IMG/VR virus record: IMGVR_UViG_3300029989_000116 | Location: 1 to 30,567 of that record | Origin: a virus | Strand: one strand, 5' to 3' | Length of the DNA: 30,567 nt | In this document: positions 8,856 to 16,901 of the stretch, one piece after another | Layout: each line of letters starts with the position of its first letter | How positions within the stretch are numbered: position 1 is the first letter of the stretch | Notes under the pieces: generated by a model | Seen by the model: the letters and a program-made list of their open reading frames with translations, nothing else | Told to the model about the DNA's origin: nothing | The model's database searches: none | Translations under genes and position numbers: made by a program

Positions 8856-9273
8856 AGATAAGTCGTAAATCGCCGGGCGTAGTTTCTACGTTATTCTGGA
8901 TATCGGACCGTCTCTCCTTCTTCAGGAGGAAGTTATCGATTTCTCGAATTTTGCGGAAGCCTTCCGCGGCGAAGCTTTTTGGAATGGATCTTGATCTTCC
9001 ATCTAGCGGAACGAAGATTGCGAATCCATTTATCATGATTTTCATGTTCTCACCGAAATATGGTTTATACATAGGTGATGCTGAGAACATTACTTTGCCC
9101 TGTTCGAGGTAACTCTTTTTGAGAGCACGTCGTTGTCCTTCTGCCTGAACCAATGTTTTGGCCTTTACTGGTTTGGACGAGATTATCTCTACAGGTTGTT
9201 TTGCTTTTTCTAGAGCTTCCGCTTCATCTCTTTCCAGAGCTTCAACTTCAGACTCAATTCGGGTTTTAGCCAT
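8854..9273 (-). CDS. Capsid-associated hypothetical protein
   Basis: A 139-aa protein. Residues 1-50 are a highly charged helix (ESEVEALERDEAEALEKAK). The middle holds a compact beta segment with NGFAIFVPLDGRSRSIPKSFA, followed by a charged helical end. It lies immediately downstream of the major capsid gene with a good AGGAGG site. Position and size would suit a head decoration, completion or small connector protein; nothing in the sequence settles which. Confidence 0.68.
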   Translation of the reverse strand: MAKTRIESEVEALERDEAEALEKAKQPVEIISSKPVKAKTLVQAEGQRRALKKSYLEQGKVMFSASPMYKPYFGENMKIMINGFAIFVPLDGRSRSIPKSFAAEGFRKIREIDNFLLKKERRSDIQNNVETTPGDLRLI

Positions 9274-9301
9274 TTGGTATCCTCCTAACTAAAAGCCCCG
9301 T

Positions 9302-10612
9302 TTAGATGTTGCACTGAGTAGGCACGCAGATATAGTCTACGATTGCGTCAGTTCTGGTTGAGCCGAAGCCTACAGAATTGATCTTGAAACCGATTGACTG
9401 TCTCTGATCGATAGGATCCAAGACTCCGGATGAACCCTTTTGTTTAACGTACATCTTGGCTTGACCTTCGCCGGACAAACCTGTTCTGGTCAAGGCTTCT
9501 TTACCTACGATCAGTACATGCTGTACTTTGAATTCGGCCCAGTCAGAATGACCGTCATAGGTCAATCCTTCAATGTCCCAAACTTCCAGGTCTGGAATGA
9601 ATGAGGCGTCTTTGCCAGTCAGACCATCAGTTACATAACCATCTGCGATGGTACATACTGTGGCTGTGGTTCCAACTTGGGTGTCGATCTTTGTATCCTG
9701 ATAGATGGTAGCGAACTCTGGAGTTGCGCCATTCATTCTATAGATTCTCTTTGCAGGAGTAGCTACTTCGGAACCGGGTGCGCCTACCATGTCAACATAG
9801 TTGCCATGAGTCGGGCAGACCAGGGTTTCGTCAAAGCTGAATCCGAACATCGGGAACAGGATTGAACCACTATACATATCTTTGGTGTCTCGGTTGATGG
9901 TCATGTAATCTTTTACGGTTGCGTCAGACAGCATATCGTAGAAGAATTCCGGACCTGCGATAACCTGGAACATGCTATTGGCTCTGGGTTTTACCAACTG
10001 TCTTTTGAAGGACAGCCCGATCATTCTCAGATCAGTGATGTTGGGGATGCTATCGAAATCGAGTGCTTCGAAGCCTACGGCACTAGCAGCATACCATGGT
10101 TGAGCGATTGAGAACAAGCACTCTCTGGCAAGCATATCCAGTGTTTCGAGAACTACGATTGAGTACTCTTTACTGTAATGAGCAACAACGGGGTCAACTA
10201 CTTCGAAATCTACTTTGTCAGTAAATTCCATAAATCGGCCATACTGGTAAGCGGTGATCTCGTATTTCTTTACGGATCCCTTATCAGATTTGGGAGGCAC
10301 ACCTTCCTCAAGCGGGGTAGTGTGAGCCTGTAAAGGAGCCCAACGTCTGAGTACCAATTTTTCGGCCTGGTTTTGGATTGGGGATTCGTCTGCAAGCTTG
10401 TAGTATTTAAACTCGCCTGCATCGATTCGGATGGTATCAAGCAATTGCTTTGAATAGAAGACTTCTGGACGAATCAGGTTAACCTGTTTGTTACCGTCTG
10501 TCAAACTACCTGAGCCATTGGATACCGCCCAGTTGGCACTGTTAGCTAACTCTACGACTGTGTTCAGATCGTATGTTGCGTTTAGTGCGTTTAGGGTTAC
10601 ACTGTTAGCCAT
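9302..10612 (-). CDS. Major capsid protein (N4-gp56-like family)
   Basis: A 436-aa protein that forms the capsid shell. Recognisable segments of the N4-gp56 capsid family are LVLRRWAPLQAHTTPLEEGV, ITAYQYGRFMEFTDKV and HYSKEYSIVVLETLDMLARE, in the expected N-terminal half. The start is MANSVTL at 10612, with GGAGGAACC upstream; the longer frame begins inside the ribosome site. Neighbours fit: scaffold upstream, head-tail genes downstream. Its codons look more GC-rich and uniform than those of the early genes, consistent with very high expression. Family assignment is from memory of motifs. Confidence 0.85.
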   Translation of the reverse strand: MANSVTLNALNATYDLNTVVELANSANWAVSNGSGSLTDGNKQVNLIRPEVFYSKQLLDTIRIDAGEFKYYKLADESPIQNQAEKLVLRRWAPLQAHTTPLEEGVPPKSDKGSVKKYEITAYQYGRFMEFTDKVDFEVVDPVVAHYSKEYSIVVLETLDMLARECLFSIAQPWYAASAVGFEALDFDSIPNITDLRMIGLSFKRQLVKPRANSMFQVIAGPEFFYDMLSDATVKDYMTINRDTKDMYSGSILFPMFGFSFDETLVCPTHGNYVDMVGAPGSEVATPAKRIYRMNGATPEFATIYQDTKIDTQVGTTATVCTIADGYVTDGLTGKDASFIPDLEVWDIEGLTYDGHSDWAEFKVQHVLIVGKEALTRTGLSGEGQAKMYVKQKGSSGVLDPIDQRQSIGFKINSVGFGSTRTDAIVDYICVPTQCNI

Positions 10613-10637
10613 AATAGGTTCCTCCATTTAGCTTTAG

Positions 10638-11453
10638 TTATAATTCAATGGTTTTAAAAAGTGCGTCTAGGTCTGCGACCGTTTCAATTCGCTTGGATGT
10701 GTCCACTTGCTTGCCTTTTCCGGGAAGCGTACCTGGGGCACGATTGTTCTTATCTGTTAAGACTTTTGCATCGGCAAGAGCTTTTGCCACCGCATTCTCA
10801 GTGATTTCTTTTTGGTGTCTCCGTAGATATTCCATTTCGAAATCGACATCAACTTCACGGGGATCTAAGTCTGCTTCAAGCAGTTCGTCTAAGAATGTGG
10901 GTAGGTCATCATCAGGAATCGAATATTTGTCTTGAAGTGCCAGTAGACTATCTTTCGATTTGGTATATCTGGTAACTTTCTGAGATTCAAGTCGATCTGC
11001 TCTGAGTCCTTCCAATTCAGCTAGGACTTCCGGAGAAGTTCCTTGTGATTTGGCTTTGGCCTGTAACACAACATTCTGGATTGTCGCGAGCAGAGTCTCC
11101 TGATCAACATTGACGTCTAAGTTTAGCTGTTCGGCTATTCCTTTGAGTGCTGCGCTGAACTGAGTATTCTGTATTCGCATTTTGGCGAAGGCTGCTGCAT
11201 CTTTCGATTGCAGTCCCTTCATGGGATCTTTTGCTGCTGCAGGTTTTGCCGGTTGTTCCGGTTCATCTGCAGGTGGCTCTGCGTTGTCGTCCTCTTCGGT
11301 TGCATCTACGTCTGCTTCGTCGTTGGGTGCATCCTCATCGATTTCGTCTTCAGCAGGTGGGTCAGTTTCGGGTGGATCTTCGTCCATTTCTGCTGTTGGA
11401 ACTTGAATCCCAAAGCTGGACATTAGATCTTCCTTTGTTAAGACTTCTGACAT
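10638..11453 (-). CDS. Putative scaffolding protein
   Basis: A 271-aa, highly acidic protein. Residues about 15-75 are a stretch of Asp, Glu and Pro (for example DPPETDPPAEDEIDEDAP). A long predicted helical region follows with many Leu, Gln and Lys. A basic tail (NRAPGTLPGKGKQ) may bind the capsid. This layout and the position between portal and major capsid genes match phage scaffolding proteins, which guide procapsid assembly and are then lost. The start is MSEVLTKE at 11453 because GAAAGGAG sits just upstream; the longer frame has no such site. A promoter-like sequence lies about 100 bases upstream. Confidence 0.78.
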   Translation of the reverse strand: MSEVLTKEDLMSSFGIQVPTAEMDEDPPETDPPAEDEIDEDAPNDEADVDATEEDDNAEPPADEPEQPAKPAAAKDPMKGLQSKDAAAFAKMRIQNTQFSAALKGIAEQLNLDVNVDQETLLATIQNVVLQAKAKSQGTSPEVLAELEGLRADRLESQKVTRYTKSKDSLLALQDKYSIPDDDLPTFLDELLEADLDPREVDVDFEMEYLRRHQKEITENAVAKALADAKVLTDKNNRAPGTLPGKGKQVDTSKRIETVADLDALFKTIEL

Positions 11454-11550
11454 AGAACTCCTTTCTGTATAACGCGCCGACATTATACGGAGTCGCAAAT
11501 CTTTTTACACACTTTTTATAGGGCGGAACCTAAACTTATTTGCTAAACAT

Positions 11551-11579
11551 ACATTACCATAAATGTCATAAAATGTCAA
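11551..11579 (-). promoter_or_regulatory. Sigma-70-type promoter for scaffold/capsid genes
   Basis: On the minus strand TTGACA (11574-11579) is followed after 17 bp by TAATGT (11551-11556). It closely resembles the promoter at 15856-15884, with the same CTTGACATTT opening. It lies just after the terminator at 11583-11609 and before the scaffold gene, so scaffold and capsid may have their own transcript. Confidence 0.62.
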
Positions 11580-11582
11580 GCA

Positions 11583-11609
11583 AAAACACCCACATATAGT
11601 AGGTGTTTT
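11583..11609 (-). terminator. Terminator downstream of the portal gene
   Basis: An 8-bp stem AAAACACC/GGTGTTTT with an 11-nt loop is followed on the minus strand by a T-run within GTGTTTTTGC. It sits between the portal gene and the scaffold/capsid promoter. The plus-strand side also has T residues, so it may work in both directions. Confidence 0.68.
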
Positions 11610-11626
11610 GCCGAAAGGAGCTGTCA

Positions 11627-11659
11627 ATGTCTAGCGGGGGAGATACCGCTTTTTTATAA
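11627..11659 (+). other. 10-codon plus-strand leader-like ORF that spans a terminator hairpin
   Basis: AAAGGAG at 11614-11620 is followed six bases later by an ATG and the reading frame MSSGGDTAFL, then stop. The frame runs through a hairpin, AGCGG (11633-11637) with CCGCT (11646-11650), and ends in the T-run 11650-11655. The layout is that of a transcription attenuator or of an antisense terminator against the minus-strand portal gene. It could be chance; no plus-strand gene follows. Confidence 0.35.
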
Positions 11660-13570
11660 GCCTTGGGATGGCATCATGCCACCACTCGCCATACCGCCTC
11701 CGGCTGGTTGCTGCATCATCTGTTCGAAAGGAGTTACAGCTCCCTGCCGTTTGGCGTCGAGTCCTTGAGAAGCCATGACTAACGCTTGGTTAGGATCCAT
11801 GCCTTGTTCAAGTGCTCCGGCGTATTCGTAAACTACTTGGTTGGCGATGTCCAAAGAATCTTGCGCACGTTGTACGCCCATTCGTTTAAGCATCTGTTCT
11901 TTGTATGGGACATCCTGGTAACTAATCCATTCCTCTTCAGTAATGAGATCGATAGTGGAACCCTGTTCACGATACTGGATTTGTTTTTCCATCATGTTGT
12001 TGGCCCACATTTCAACTCGTTGTTTATTTTTGGGTAACTCTGAGGAGATCTGTAAGGAATAGTTGAAGAGGATGTCGTCGTCGATTTCTGGGAAGTCGAA
12101 TTCTTTTGTGATCCAGGCGGGTGTCATTGGATCGGATTCGATTCCTTTTATATCTCTGAGATAGTAGGTTCGCTTTGGAGAATGACAGATCATATTCTTC
12201 AAAATCAACTTAGCGAGTCTACACGCGTATTCCTCATAGAGGATAATTTTAGGTGTGTCAATTAAGGTTACACGGTTGAACATTTCTTGTGTTCCACCGG
12301 TAGTGATAATTGAACCTGTGTCTCTGCCGGTATATCTACCATCAACTCCAGAAGAATCTTTGATGTTGTATCCGAGAGACTGCATTGCCATGGGTAGGGT
12401 ATTGCTGGGGAATGGGAATTGATGGTAATGCACAGCTTTGGTTGCGTCGCCATTTACAATGAAGGTTCGATCTGCGTCATCACCGTGTTTGGTAAATGCT
12501 GCGATGTTCAATCCTGCCTGGCTGGAAACGAACTTGGGCGGTCTCTGGTTTTTGTACTCGGCTGTTAACTGAATACTTTGCATCATGTTATATGCCATGT
12601 TGTCCGCAAAAATCTTTGCAGGTTCGCTGACTCCAATGAGCCCGGATCCTGGTGTATTGCAGTACAGTTCAGCAAACGGATATTCATTTGGCAGAATCTC
12701 ATCGATCTCATGCAAAATGTATTTGTTGTCTAAGGTGTGGACCTCACGAATTTTACCATTGGGTTTTCTGTACCACCAAATGATTAAATTGTAATGATCA
12801 TTTGAAGAGGCTGTATTTGGTGAGTCCAATGCTTTTGGTAAATCCGTATTTGCCATACCTGCTTTGAAAGTAAATGCTTTAAACTTATCACGATATAAAT
12901 CATTGGCAAGGAATATGGATTTATGATAACGATCATAGGTGCAAACCCAACCTGCGTTATCCAGGGTATCTGCAAACGGGTCTCTTCGATACTTCATCGG
13001 ATCTATGTTTCGAATGAATACATTTCCTTTGACGTTGTCTTTGGTCATATCGAAACCGGGCATCTCTTTTGACCAACCTACTTGAGTGACGCCTAGGTTG
13101 AGAAGTGATGCTCGTTCACCTGCAAGGAATTGCTGGAAGCCAACTCTGGAAACATCCCAGAAATGATTCAGCAATGACGACAGATCAAGACATAAGTCTT
13201 TGTCTGACTCTCTGGTTGGAACGACGTCTGCTGATTTCGCAACTGTATATATGGAAGCCATGATGTTGTTCTTCACATATGATACCCAGTTGGTATCTGG
13301 CAGAATCTGATACACTGGAAACTTGGCGCCCAGTGCTCTCCAGATATCGCCTTTGTCAGTTGCATCTAACAGGACCATTTTCTTCTGGTCGCGCGAATAG
13401 TACGTTGTCGCAATATTCCAGAAGTCCTGTAGTTTAGATAAGACTTGTTCATCTCTGAATCTGCTATCGTCTATTTTAGGTTTACCGCCTTCACTGATTC
13501 CAGATCCAACACTGAGGACGTTGCCTCTGGCCTTATCTGTTTTGAACTTCGGTTCGAATTTATTTGCCAT
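11654..13570 (-). CDS. Portal protein
   Basis: A 638-aa protein that forms the ring through which DNA enters and leaves the capsid. Evidence is its size, its place between terminase and scaffold, and portal-like features. The N-terminal part describes tyrosine-rich crown or clip segments. A middle stretch has IFADNMAYNMMQSIQLTAEYKNQ, the long stem-type helix. A C-terminal helical part ends in a Gly/Met-rich tail (GGGMASGGMMP). The start has GGGAGGACAC upstream and overlaps the preceding 90-aa membrane gene by 11 bases. No motif is absolutely diagnostic, but context is strong. Confidence 0.82.
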   Translation of the reverse strand: MANKFEPKFKTDKARGNVLSVGSGISEGGKPKIDDSRFRDEQVLSKLQDFWNIATTYYSRDQKKMVLLDATDKGDIWRALGAKFPVYQILPDTNWVSYVKNNIMASIYTVAKSADVVPTRESDKDLCLDLSSLLNHFWDVSRVGFQQFLAGERASLLNLGVTQVGWSKEMPGFDMTKDNVKGNVFIRNIDPMKYRRDPFADTLDNAGWVCTYDRYHKSIFLANDLYRDKFKAFTFKAGMANTDLPKALDSPNTASSNDHYNLIIWWYRKPNGKIREVHTLDNKYILHEIDEILPNEYPFAELYCNTPGSGLIGVSEPAKIFADNMAYNMMQSIQLTAEYKNQRPPKFVSSQAGLNIAAFTKHGDDADRTFIVNGDATKAVHYHQFPFPSNTLPMAMQSLGYNIKDSSGVDGRYTGRDTGSIITTGGTQEMFNRVTLIDTPKIILYEEYACRLAKLILKNMICHSPKRTYYLRDIKGIESDPMTPAWITKEFDFPEIDDDILFNYSLQISSELPKNKQRVEMWANNMMEKQIQYREQGSTIDLITEEEWISYQDVPYKEQMLKRMGVQRAQDSLDIANQVVYEYAGALEQGMDPNQALVMASQGLDAKRQGAVTPFEQMMQQPAGGGMASGGMMPSQGL

Positions 13571-13832
13571 TGTTTGTGTCCTCCCTATCTAACATAATAT
13601 CCTGCATGGCTTGTGTCATGCTGGTGAAAGTTTTTTCTAAATCTTTATCTCGAAGATCGCCCTTTTCGTCATACTGCGAATCTGAACCAGGGCTCACAGG
13701 TGTCTGGTACACCGGAGGATCTGCTTTCGGTATGTTGTAAACAACGTTGATACTAATGCCTTTACTTGCATAGACAATCAAACCGAATGCGATAATCAAC
13801 ATTGTAAATGCTATTAGAAATATATAGTCCAT
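13560..13832 (-). CDS. Small single-pass membrane protein in the packaging module
   Basis: A 90-aa protein with one N-terminal transmembrane helix (residues 4-24, FLIAFTMLIIAFGLIVYA). A Pro-rich linker and a charged C-terminus (DEKGDLRDKDLEKTF) follow, which would face out or in depending on topology. It lies between terminase and portal genes and overlaps the portal start. Membrane proteins at this place are unusual among packaging genes. Function unknown. AGGAGG precedes its ATG. Confidence 0.7.
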   Translation of the reverse strand: MDYIFLIAFTMLIIAFGLIVYASKGISINVVYNIPKADPPVYQTPVSPGSDSQYDEKGDLRDKDLEKTFTSMTQAMQDIMLDREDTNNGK

Positions 13833-13841
13833 GGGTACCTC

Positions 13842-15461
13842 CTACCAACCGTAGTTGTAATCGACTTCCATTTCAAAGGGCATCTCTCGATGTTCTTGAT
13901 AGTCGTCGTCATCAGATAATGCGTGAATCGCAAATTTTTTAATTGGGTCATATTCGCGGGATATGTCAACCCCGTATTTATTGTAGATTCCATAAATTAG
14001 ATTCTTAGGATCTGAGGGAAGTTCCATGGTAATCCATTCCAGGGCATTGACACCATGGTTGTCTTTATCAACCGGTTTACCTGTAAATCCTGACAGGACA
14101 CTTTCATCTGCAGCAAACTTGTAGTTTGCCATCTCGCGGTTGAGTCCAACGCAGGATCGGAAAATTCTTAACTTGCCCGATTCGATATATGTGTTAAGTC
14201 TGAAGACTCGCGCATCAACGTTCACTTGTCCGGGAACGAAGCTAATGCCGTAGTCAATGAAATGGTCTGCTAACGTCTTCTTATCATAGTCCCGTTTGGA
14301 ACCGGACTTGGGATCTATGATTGGAGCGCCCAGTAATCCACCTATCGGAATGTCTTCCATTCCCTGTTTTAAAATGTTGGCTAACTCCTCAACGTTTTTA
14401 TTGTTGGTTCGGATTTCTTTATAAAGGTAGACAATAGATTTCTGTTCGTCTATTGCTGCGAATAGGAAAACCGCATCATCTGCAAGACCGTAGTCAAAGG
14501 ACACCATTCGTTTCCATTCCTTTGAGATGTCAAAATCATCCACAACGACTTTCATCGCACCAGGGTACACAAGCCCCTCGGCGTAAAGGAAACTGCCATA
14601 AATGAAACGGTTAACCCACCACAGCGGTTTATTTTTCGTATTCTGTTCAATGAAGTTCGGTGGTAAAAACTCATTGGCAGAAGTACTTGTGACATGAGTG
14701 GAAATATGTTTGTCTGCTCGCATGGGGTCAACTTCGAAAATGTCTATGACCTCACCATGCTTGAAAATGTCATCTGAATTAAGGAGGACGTTATCTCTAA
14801 TCCACCCAGCGGACGGATTGGATTCGATGATTCCTTTAATCCAGTTGTGTTCGATTACAGGAATCAATACTCCATTGGCTGCCATTTTGCAGATTGGTTG
14901 GTTGGTGTTGGCATCCATAAGAGGTGAAGTTGCAGCAAGATTTCTAGCTCGTGTCTTGAGCTGTGTGAAACTCTGCTCCTTCACCTCGGATGCCTCAACA
15001 ATCAGAAAGGACGTAAGATTATAGGATCTGAGCTTATCCGGGTCGTCGTACGGGCGGTACATAATCCGATGTCCATTCTGAAGGTCATAGTACTGTTTCT
15101 GTGTGTTGATCTTTCGTATGAATGCGATTGGCATATCCGCTTCGATTTCTCGTTTAATCGTCTGTTCATACTGGGATGCAACATTGGCGCCAATAAGTGT
15201 GTTACCGGCAGGGGTAATGAGGACGTGCTTATAAATTTCCTCGCGTGAGGTTAGAGTCTTACCGGAACCGTAACCCCCGAAATTACCAACGAACATATGT
15301 GGGTCTTCGTGGAATGCATGTTGGTGGGCTTGCGGAATGTAAGTATTGTAATAGGAATTACAATTCTTATTGGAACACTCTTTCCAGAACTCGGAAGGAC
15401 CGGTGTTCATTGCTGTAGTGGGTTGCCACTTTTGTCCGCAACGGGGGCATCGTTCTAGCAT
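13842..15461 (-). CDS. terL: Terminase large subunit
   Basis: A 539-aa ATPase-nuclease that cuts phage DNA and pumps it into the procapsid. The Walker A motif is GGYGSGKT at residues 62-69, and the Walker B region is SFLIVEASE near residue 155. The C-terminal nuclease domain opens with MVSFDYGLADD, where the first Asp is a likely metal ligand, and the helix near the end has NHGVNALEW. Unusually, the N-terminus carries a zinc ribbon (Cys5, Cys8, Cys29, Cys34) ahead of the ATPase. The start codon overlaps the stop of the preceding 124-aa gene and has no strong ribosome site, so translation is probably coupled. Confidence 0.93.
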   Translation of the reverse strand: MLERCPRCGQKWQPTTAMNTGPSEFWKECSNKNCNSYYNTYIPQAHQHAFHEDPHMFVGNFGGYGSGKTLTSREEIYKHVLITPAGNTLIGANVASQYEQTIKREIEADMPIAFIRKINTQKQYYDLQNGHRIMYRPYDDPDKLRSYNLTSFLIVEASEVKEQSFTQLKTRARNLAATSPLMDANTNQPICKMAANGVLIPVIEHNWIKGIIESNPSAGWIRDNVLLNSDDIFKHGEVIDIFEVDPMRADKHISTHVTSTSANEFLPPNFIEQNTKNKPLWWVNRFIYGSFLYAEGLVYPGAMKVVVDDFDISKEWKRMVSFDYGLADDAVFLFAAIDEQKSIVYLYKEIRTNNKNVEELANILKQGMEDIPIGGLLGAPIIDPKSGSKRDYDKKTLADHFIDYGISFVPGQVNVDARVFRLNTYIESGKLRIFRSCVGLNREMANYKFAADESVLSGFTGKPVDKDNHGVNALEWITMELPSDPKNLIYGIYNKYGVDISREYDPIKKFAIHALSDDDDYQEHREMPFEMEVDYNYGW

Positions 15462-15829
15462 GGTTTTCGGTTAGCCTGTTGTTTCTTGAGATACTCGGTT
15501 AATTGCATACCTGAAGTAGCGGCATCCTTAATGATTTTATTCTCAGCTTCAAGAATAGCCTCTTCAGTTAAATCTGGGATTTCTGAGGATGGGATGATGC
15601 CTTCCAGGATATTGGTGAATGCGATATTCATACGGTCGTACATATCGGTATTCATCATATCTTTTTGGGATTGGGGCACATTCTTGAGTATCATAGAAAT
15701 GACCTTCACCAGCGCAGTTAATAACATATCAATTATTAATTGAGCAGGAAGGCCCTCGGAAAAGTCCAGTGCGAACTGACTGGTCTTTTGATTGTATGAG
15801 ATTGTCATGTGTTTGGTAAATTTTGCCAT
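15455..15829 (-). CDS. First gene of the structural operon, possible small terminase subunit
   Basis: A 124-aa protein. The start is MAKFTKHMT at 15829, where AAAGGAG lies eight bases upstream; the frame opens 12 codons earlier without a site. It is mainly helical, with a hydrophobic helix (IIDMLLTALVKVISMIL) and an acidic C-terminal helix. It overlaps the terminase large subunit by seven bases and is the first gene after the late promoter, the usual position of terS. No clear helix-turn-helix is visible, so the small terminase role is only inferred from position. Confidence 0.68.
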   Translation of the reverse strand: MAKFTKHMTISYNQKTSQFALDFSEGLPAQLIIDMLLTALVKVISMILKNVPQSQKDMMNTDMYDRMNIAFTNILEGIIPSSEIPDLTEEAILEAENKIIKDAATSGMQLTEYLKKQQANRKPC

Positions 15830-15855
15830 ATTGATGATCTCCTTTCGATATTTTG

Positions 15856-15884
15856 AGTTTAGCAAATATTTACAAAAATGTCAA
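15856..15884 (-). promoter_or_regulatory. Main promoter of the minus-strand structural operon
   Basis: On the minus strand TTGACA (15879-15884) and TAAACT (15856-15861) are separated by exactly 17 bp. The predicted start of transcription lies about 20 bases ahead of the ribosome site of the first gene. The -35 region and following TTT match the promoter at 11551-11579. Confidence 0.68.
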
Positions 15885-15944
15885 GTGTTAGGGGTACCCC
15901 CCGTCTTCTATATACGGATTATTTTTCGGGTGTTTATTTGTTAG

Positions 15945-16029
15945 TTTATTGAACAACAAAAAGAATTAGGTATCCGATGGTTCTATATTTTGAGTAGGCA
16001 TATTTTGTAAGTTTTATTGAACAACAAAA
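15945..16029 (+). repeat. Two 17-bp direct repeats in the divergent control region
   Basis: TTTATTGAACAACAAAA occurs at 15945-15961 and again, identical, at 16013-16029, a spacing of 68 bp. The flanks are also alike (GTTAG and GTAAG before). They lie between the leftward late promoter and the rightward early genes. Paired sites of this kind are good candidates for a regulator that switches between the two directions. Confidence 0.7.
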
Positions 16030-16037
16030 TATATAAG

Positions 16038-16061
16038 TATTCTATATATGTATATAGAGTA
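16038..16061. repeat. Imperfect palindrome in the divergent control region
   Basis: TATTCTATATA and TATATAGAGTA pair at 10 of 11 positions around a 2-nt centre, next to the second 17-bp repeat. It is a possible operator, or part of an AT-rich opening region. Confidence 0.45.
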
Positions 16062-16101
16062 TAAGTGAAAATAGTAAATTTTAAACCCCACCCCTATGCC
16101 T

Positions 16102-16113
16102 AATAACGTTATT
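16102..16113. repeat. Perfect 12-bp palindrome upstream of the early genes
   Basis: AATAACGTTATT is a perfect palindrome about 65 bases ahead of the first rightward gene. GATAAT at 16129-16134 could be a -10 box, which would put the palindrome over the -35 region, as for a repressor site. I cannot define a convincing -35. Confidence 0.42.
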
Positions 16114-16178
16114 GTAAACAGTAACTAAGATAATCATGTCTTGGTTTATTTATTATTATTGTAGAAGGAGAAACAATA

Positions 16179-16421
16179 ATGAAGATCAGAAAGTCAGAAG
16201 CTGTAACACAGCAAGTAGTTAATGTAGCATACGAAAATGCAAGAGTAGCATACTATGAATCAAAGATAGTAAATAGACAGTTTGCTGAACTCATGTTTAG
16301 AGCAGAGACATGCATCTATGCAGACACAGACTGTTATTGGGCAACATGTACATTCAACAACAAGAACATTCCACATGCTTGTATGTATTGTAAAGAGTTT
16401 GAAAGAAAGGCAGGTAAGTAA
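16179..16421 (+). CDS. Small Cys-rich early protein
   Basis: An 80-aa protein that starts after AGAAGGAG. The N-terminal half is a charged helix with many Ala, Val and Tyr. The C-terminal half has cysteines spaced as CIYADTDC, ATC and ACMYC, which could bind a zinc ion. It is the first gene of the rightward transcription unit. No family is recognised; small early phage proteins of this sort often bind host proteins. Confidence 0.72.
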   Translation: MKIRKSEAVTQQVVNVAYENARVAYYESKIVNRQFAELMFRAETCIYADTDCYWATCTFNNKNIPHACMYCKEFERKAGK

Positions 16422-16422
16422 C

Positions 16423-16521
16423 ATGATGTATATTTATGAAGGCAATGCAATAAACATACTAATATACGTTATAGTAACAGTCGTTGTAGCAATAGCAGTT
16501 ATAAAAGGAGAAATCAAATGA
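16423..16521 (+). CDS. 32-aa membrane micropeptide
   Basis: A short frame MMYIYEGNAI... with a nearly uninterrupted hydrophobic helix (NILIYVIVTVVVAIAVI) and a charged end KGEIK. It starts two bases after the stop of the preceding gene and overlaps the next gene by ATGA, which argues for real, coupled translation. The ribosome site (GGCAGG) is weaker than that of its neighbours. Probably a single-pass membrane peptide; role unknown. Confidence 0.6.
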   Translation: MMYIYEGNAINILIYVIVTVVVAIAVIKGEIK

Positions 16522-16712
16522 ACAGATGTAAAGCAGGTTTAGTAGAAACAACATACATCAACAGTTATAAAGAAGTATTTATGCATGATGAGAATCAGTA
16601 TGAGCCAGAACCTGCATGGATACGTAAGTCTTGGTTTGATGACTATGTTCATAACTTCGGACGTGGACAGGATTTCGGTATTGCTAATAGTATTAAAAGA
16701 TTGGAGAAATAA
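16518..16712 (+). CDS. Small hypothetical early protein
   Basis: A 64-aa protein with a strong AAAAGGAG site and an ATGA overlap with the micropeptide gene. It is rich in aromatic and charged residues (EPAWIRKSWFDDYVHNFGRG) and has no transmembrane segment. No family is recognised. It belongs to the early cluster of small genes at 16179-17567. Confidence 0.68.
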   Translation: MNRCKAGLVETTYINSYKEVFMHDENQYEPEPAWIRKSWFDDYVHNFGRGQDFGIANSIKRLEK

Positions 16713-16713
16713 A

Positions 16714-16884
16714 ATGAATAAGAAAATATCATATGAACAACATCTACAGAATATCGCTACAGAATGTGGTGATCAGTACTACAACTGTAAATGTATTGTT
16801 GAAAATCTAGAACGTGCCTGTATTGAATCAGGTTTAATTAAATCTACATTATTGTTAGAAGAATACGCTGAAGATATTATGTAA
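16714..16884 (+). CDS. Small helical early protein
   Basis: A 56-aa protein starting MNKKISYEQH at 16714 with GGAG nine bases upstream; the longer frame that opens at 16585 overlaps the previous gene and is not favoured. It is helical with Cys at 18, 25, 27 and 36. It starts one base after the preceding stop codon, in the same transcript. Function unknown. Confidence 0.65.
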   Translation: MNKKISYEQHLQNIATECGDQYYNCKCIVENLERACIESGLIKSTLLLEEYAEDIM

Positions 16885-16901
16885 GTGAAAGGAGAATCAC
16901 T

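Noticed and set aside
15945-16029. CRISPR-like repeat pair
   Set aside because: There are only two 17-bp copies, with no regular spacer array and no cas genes; they fit operator sites better.
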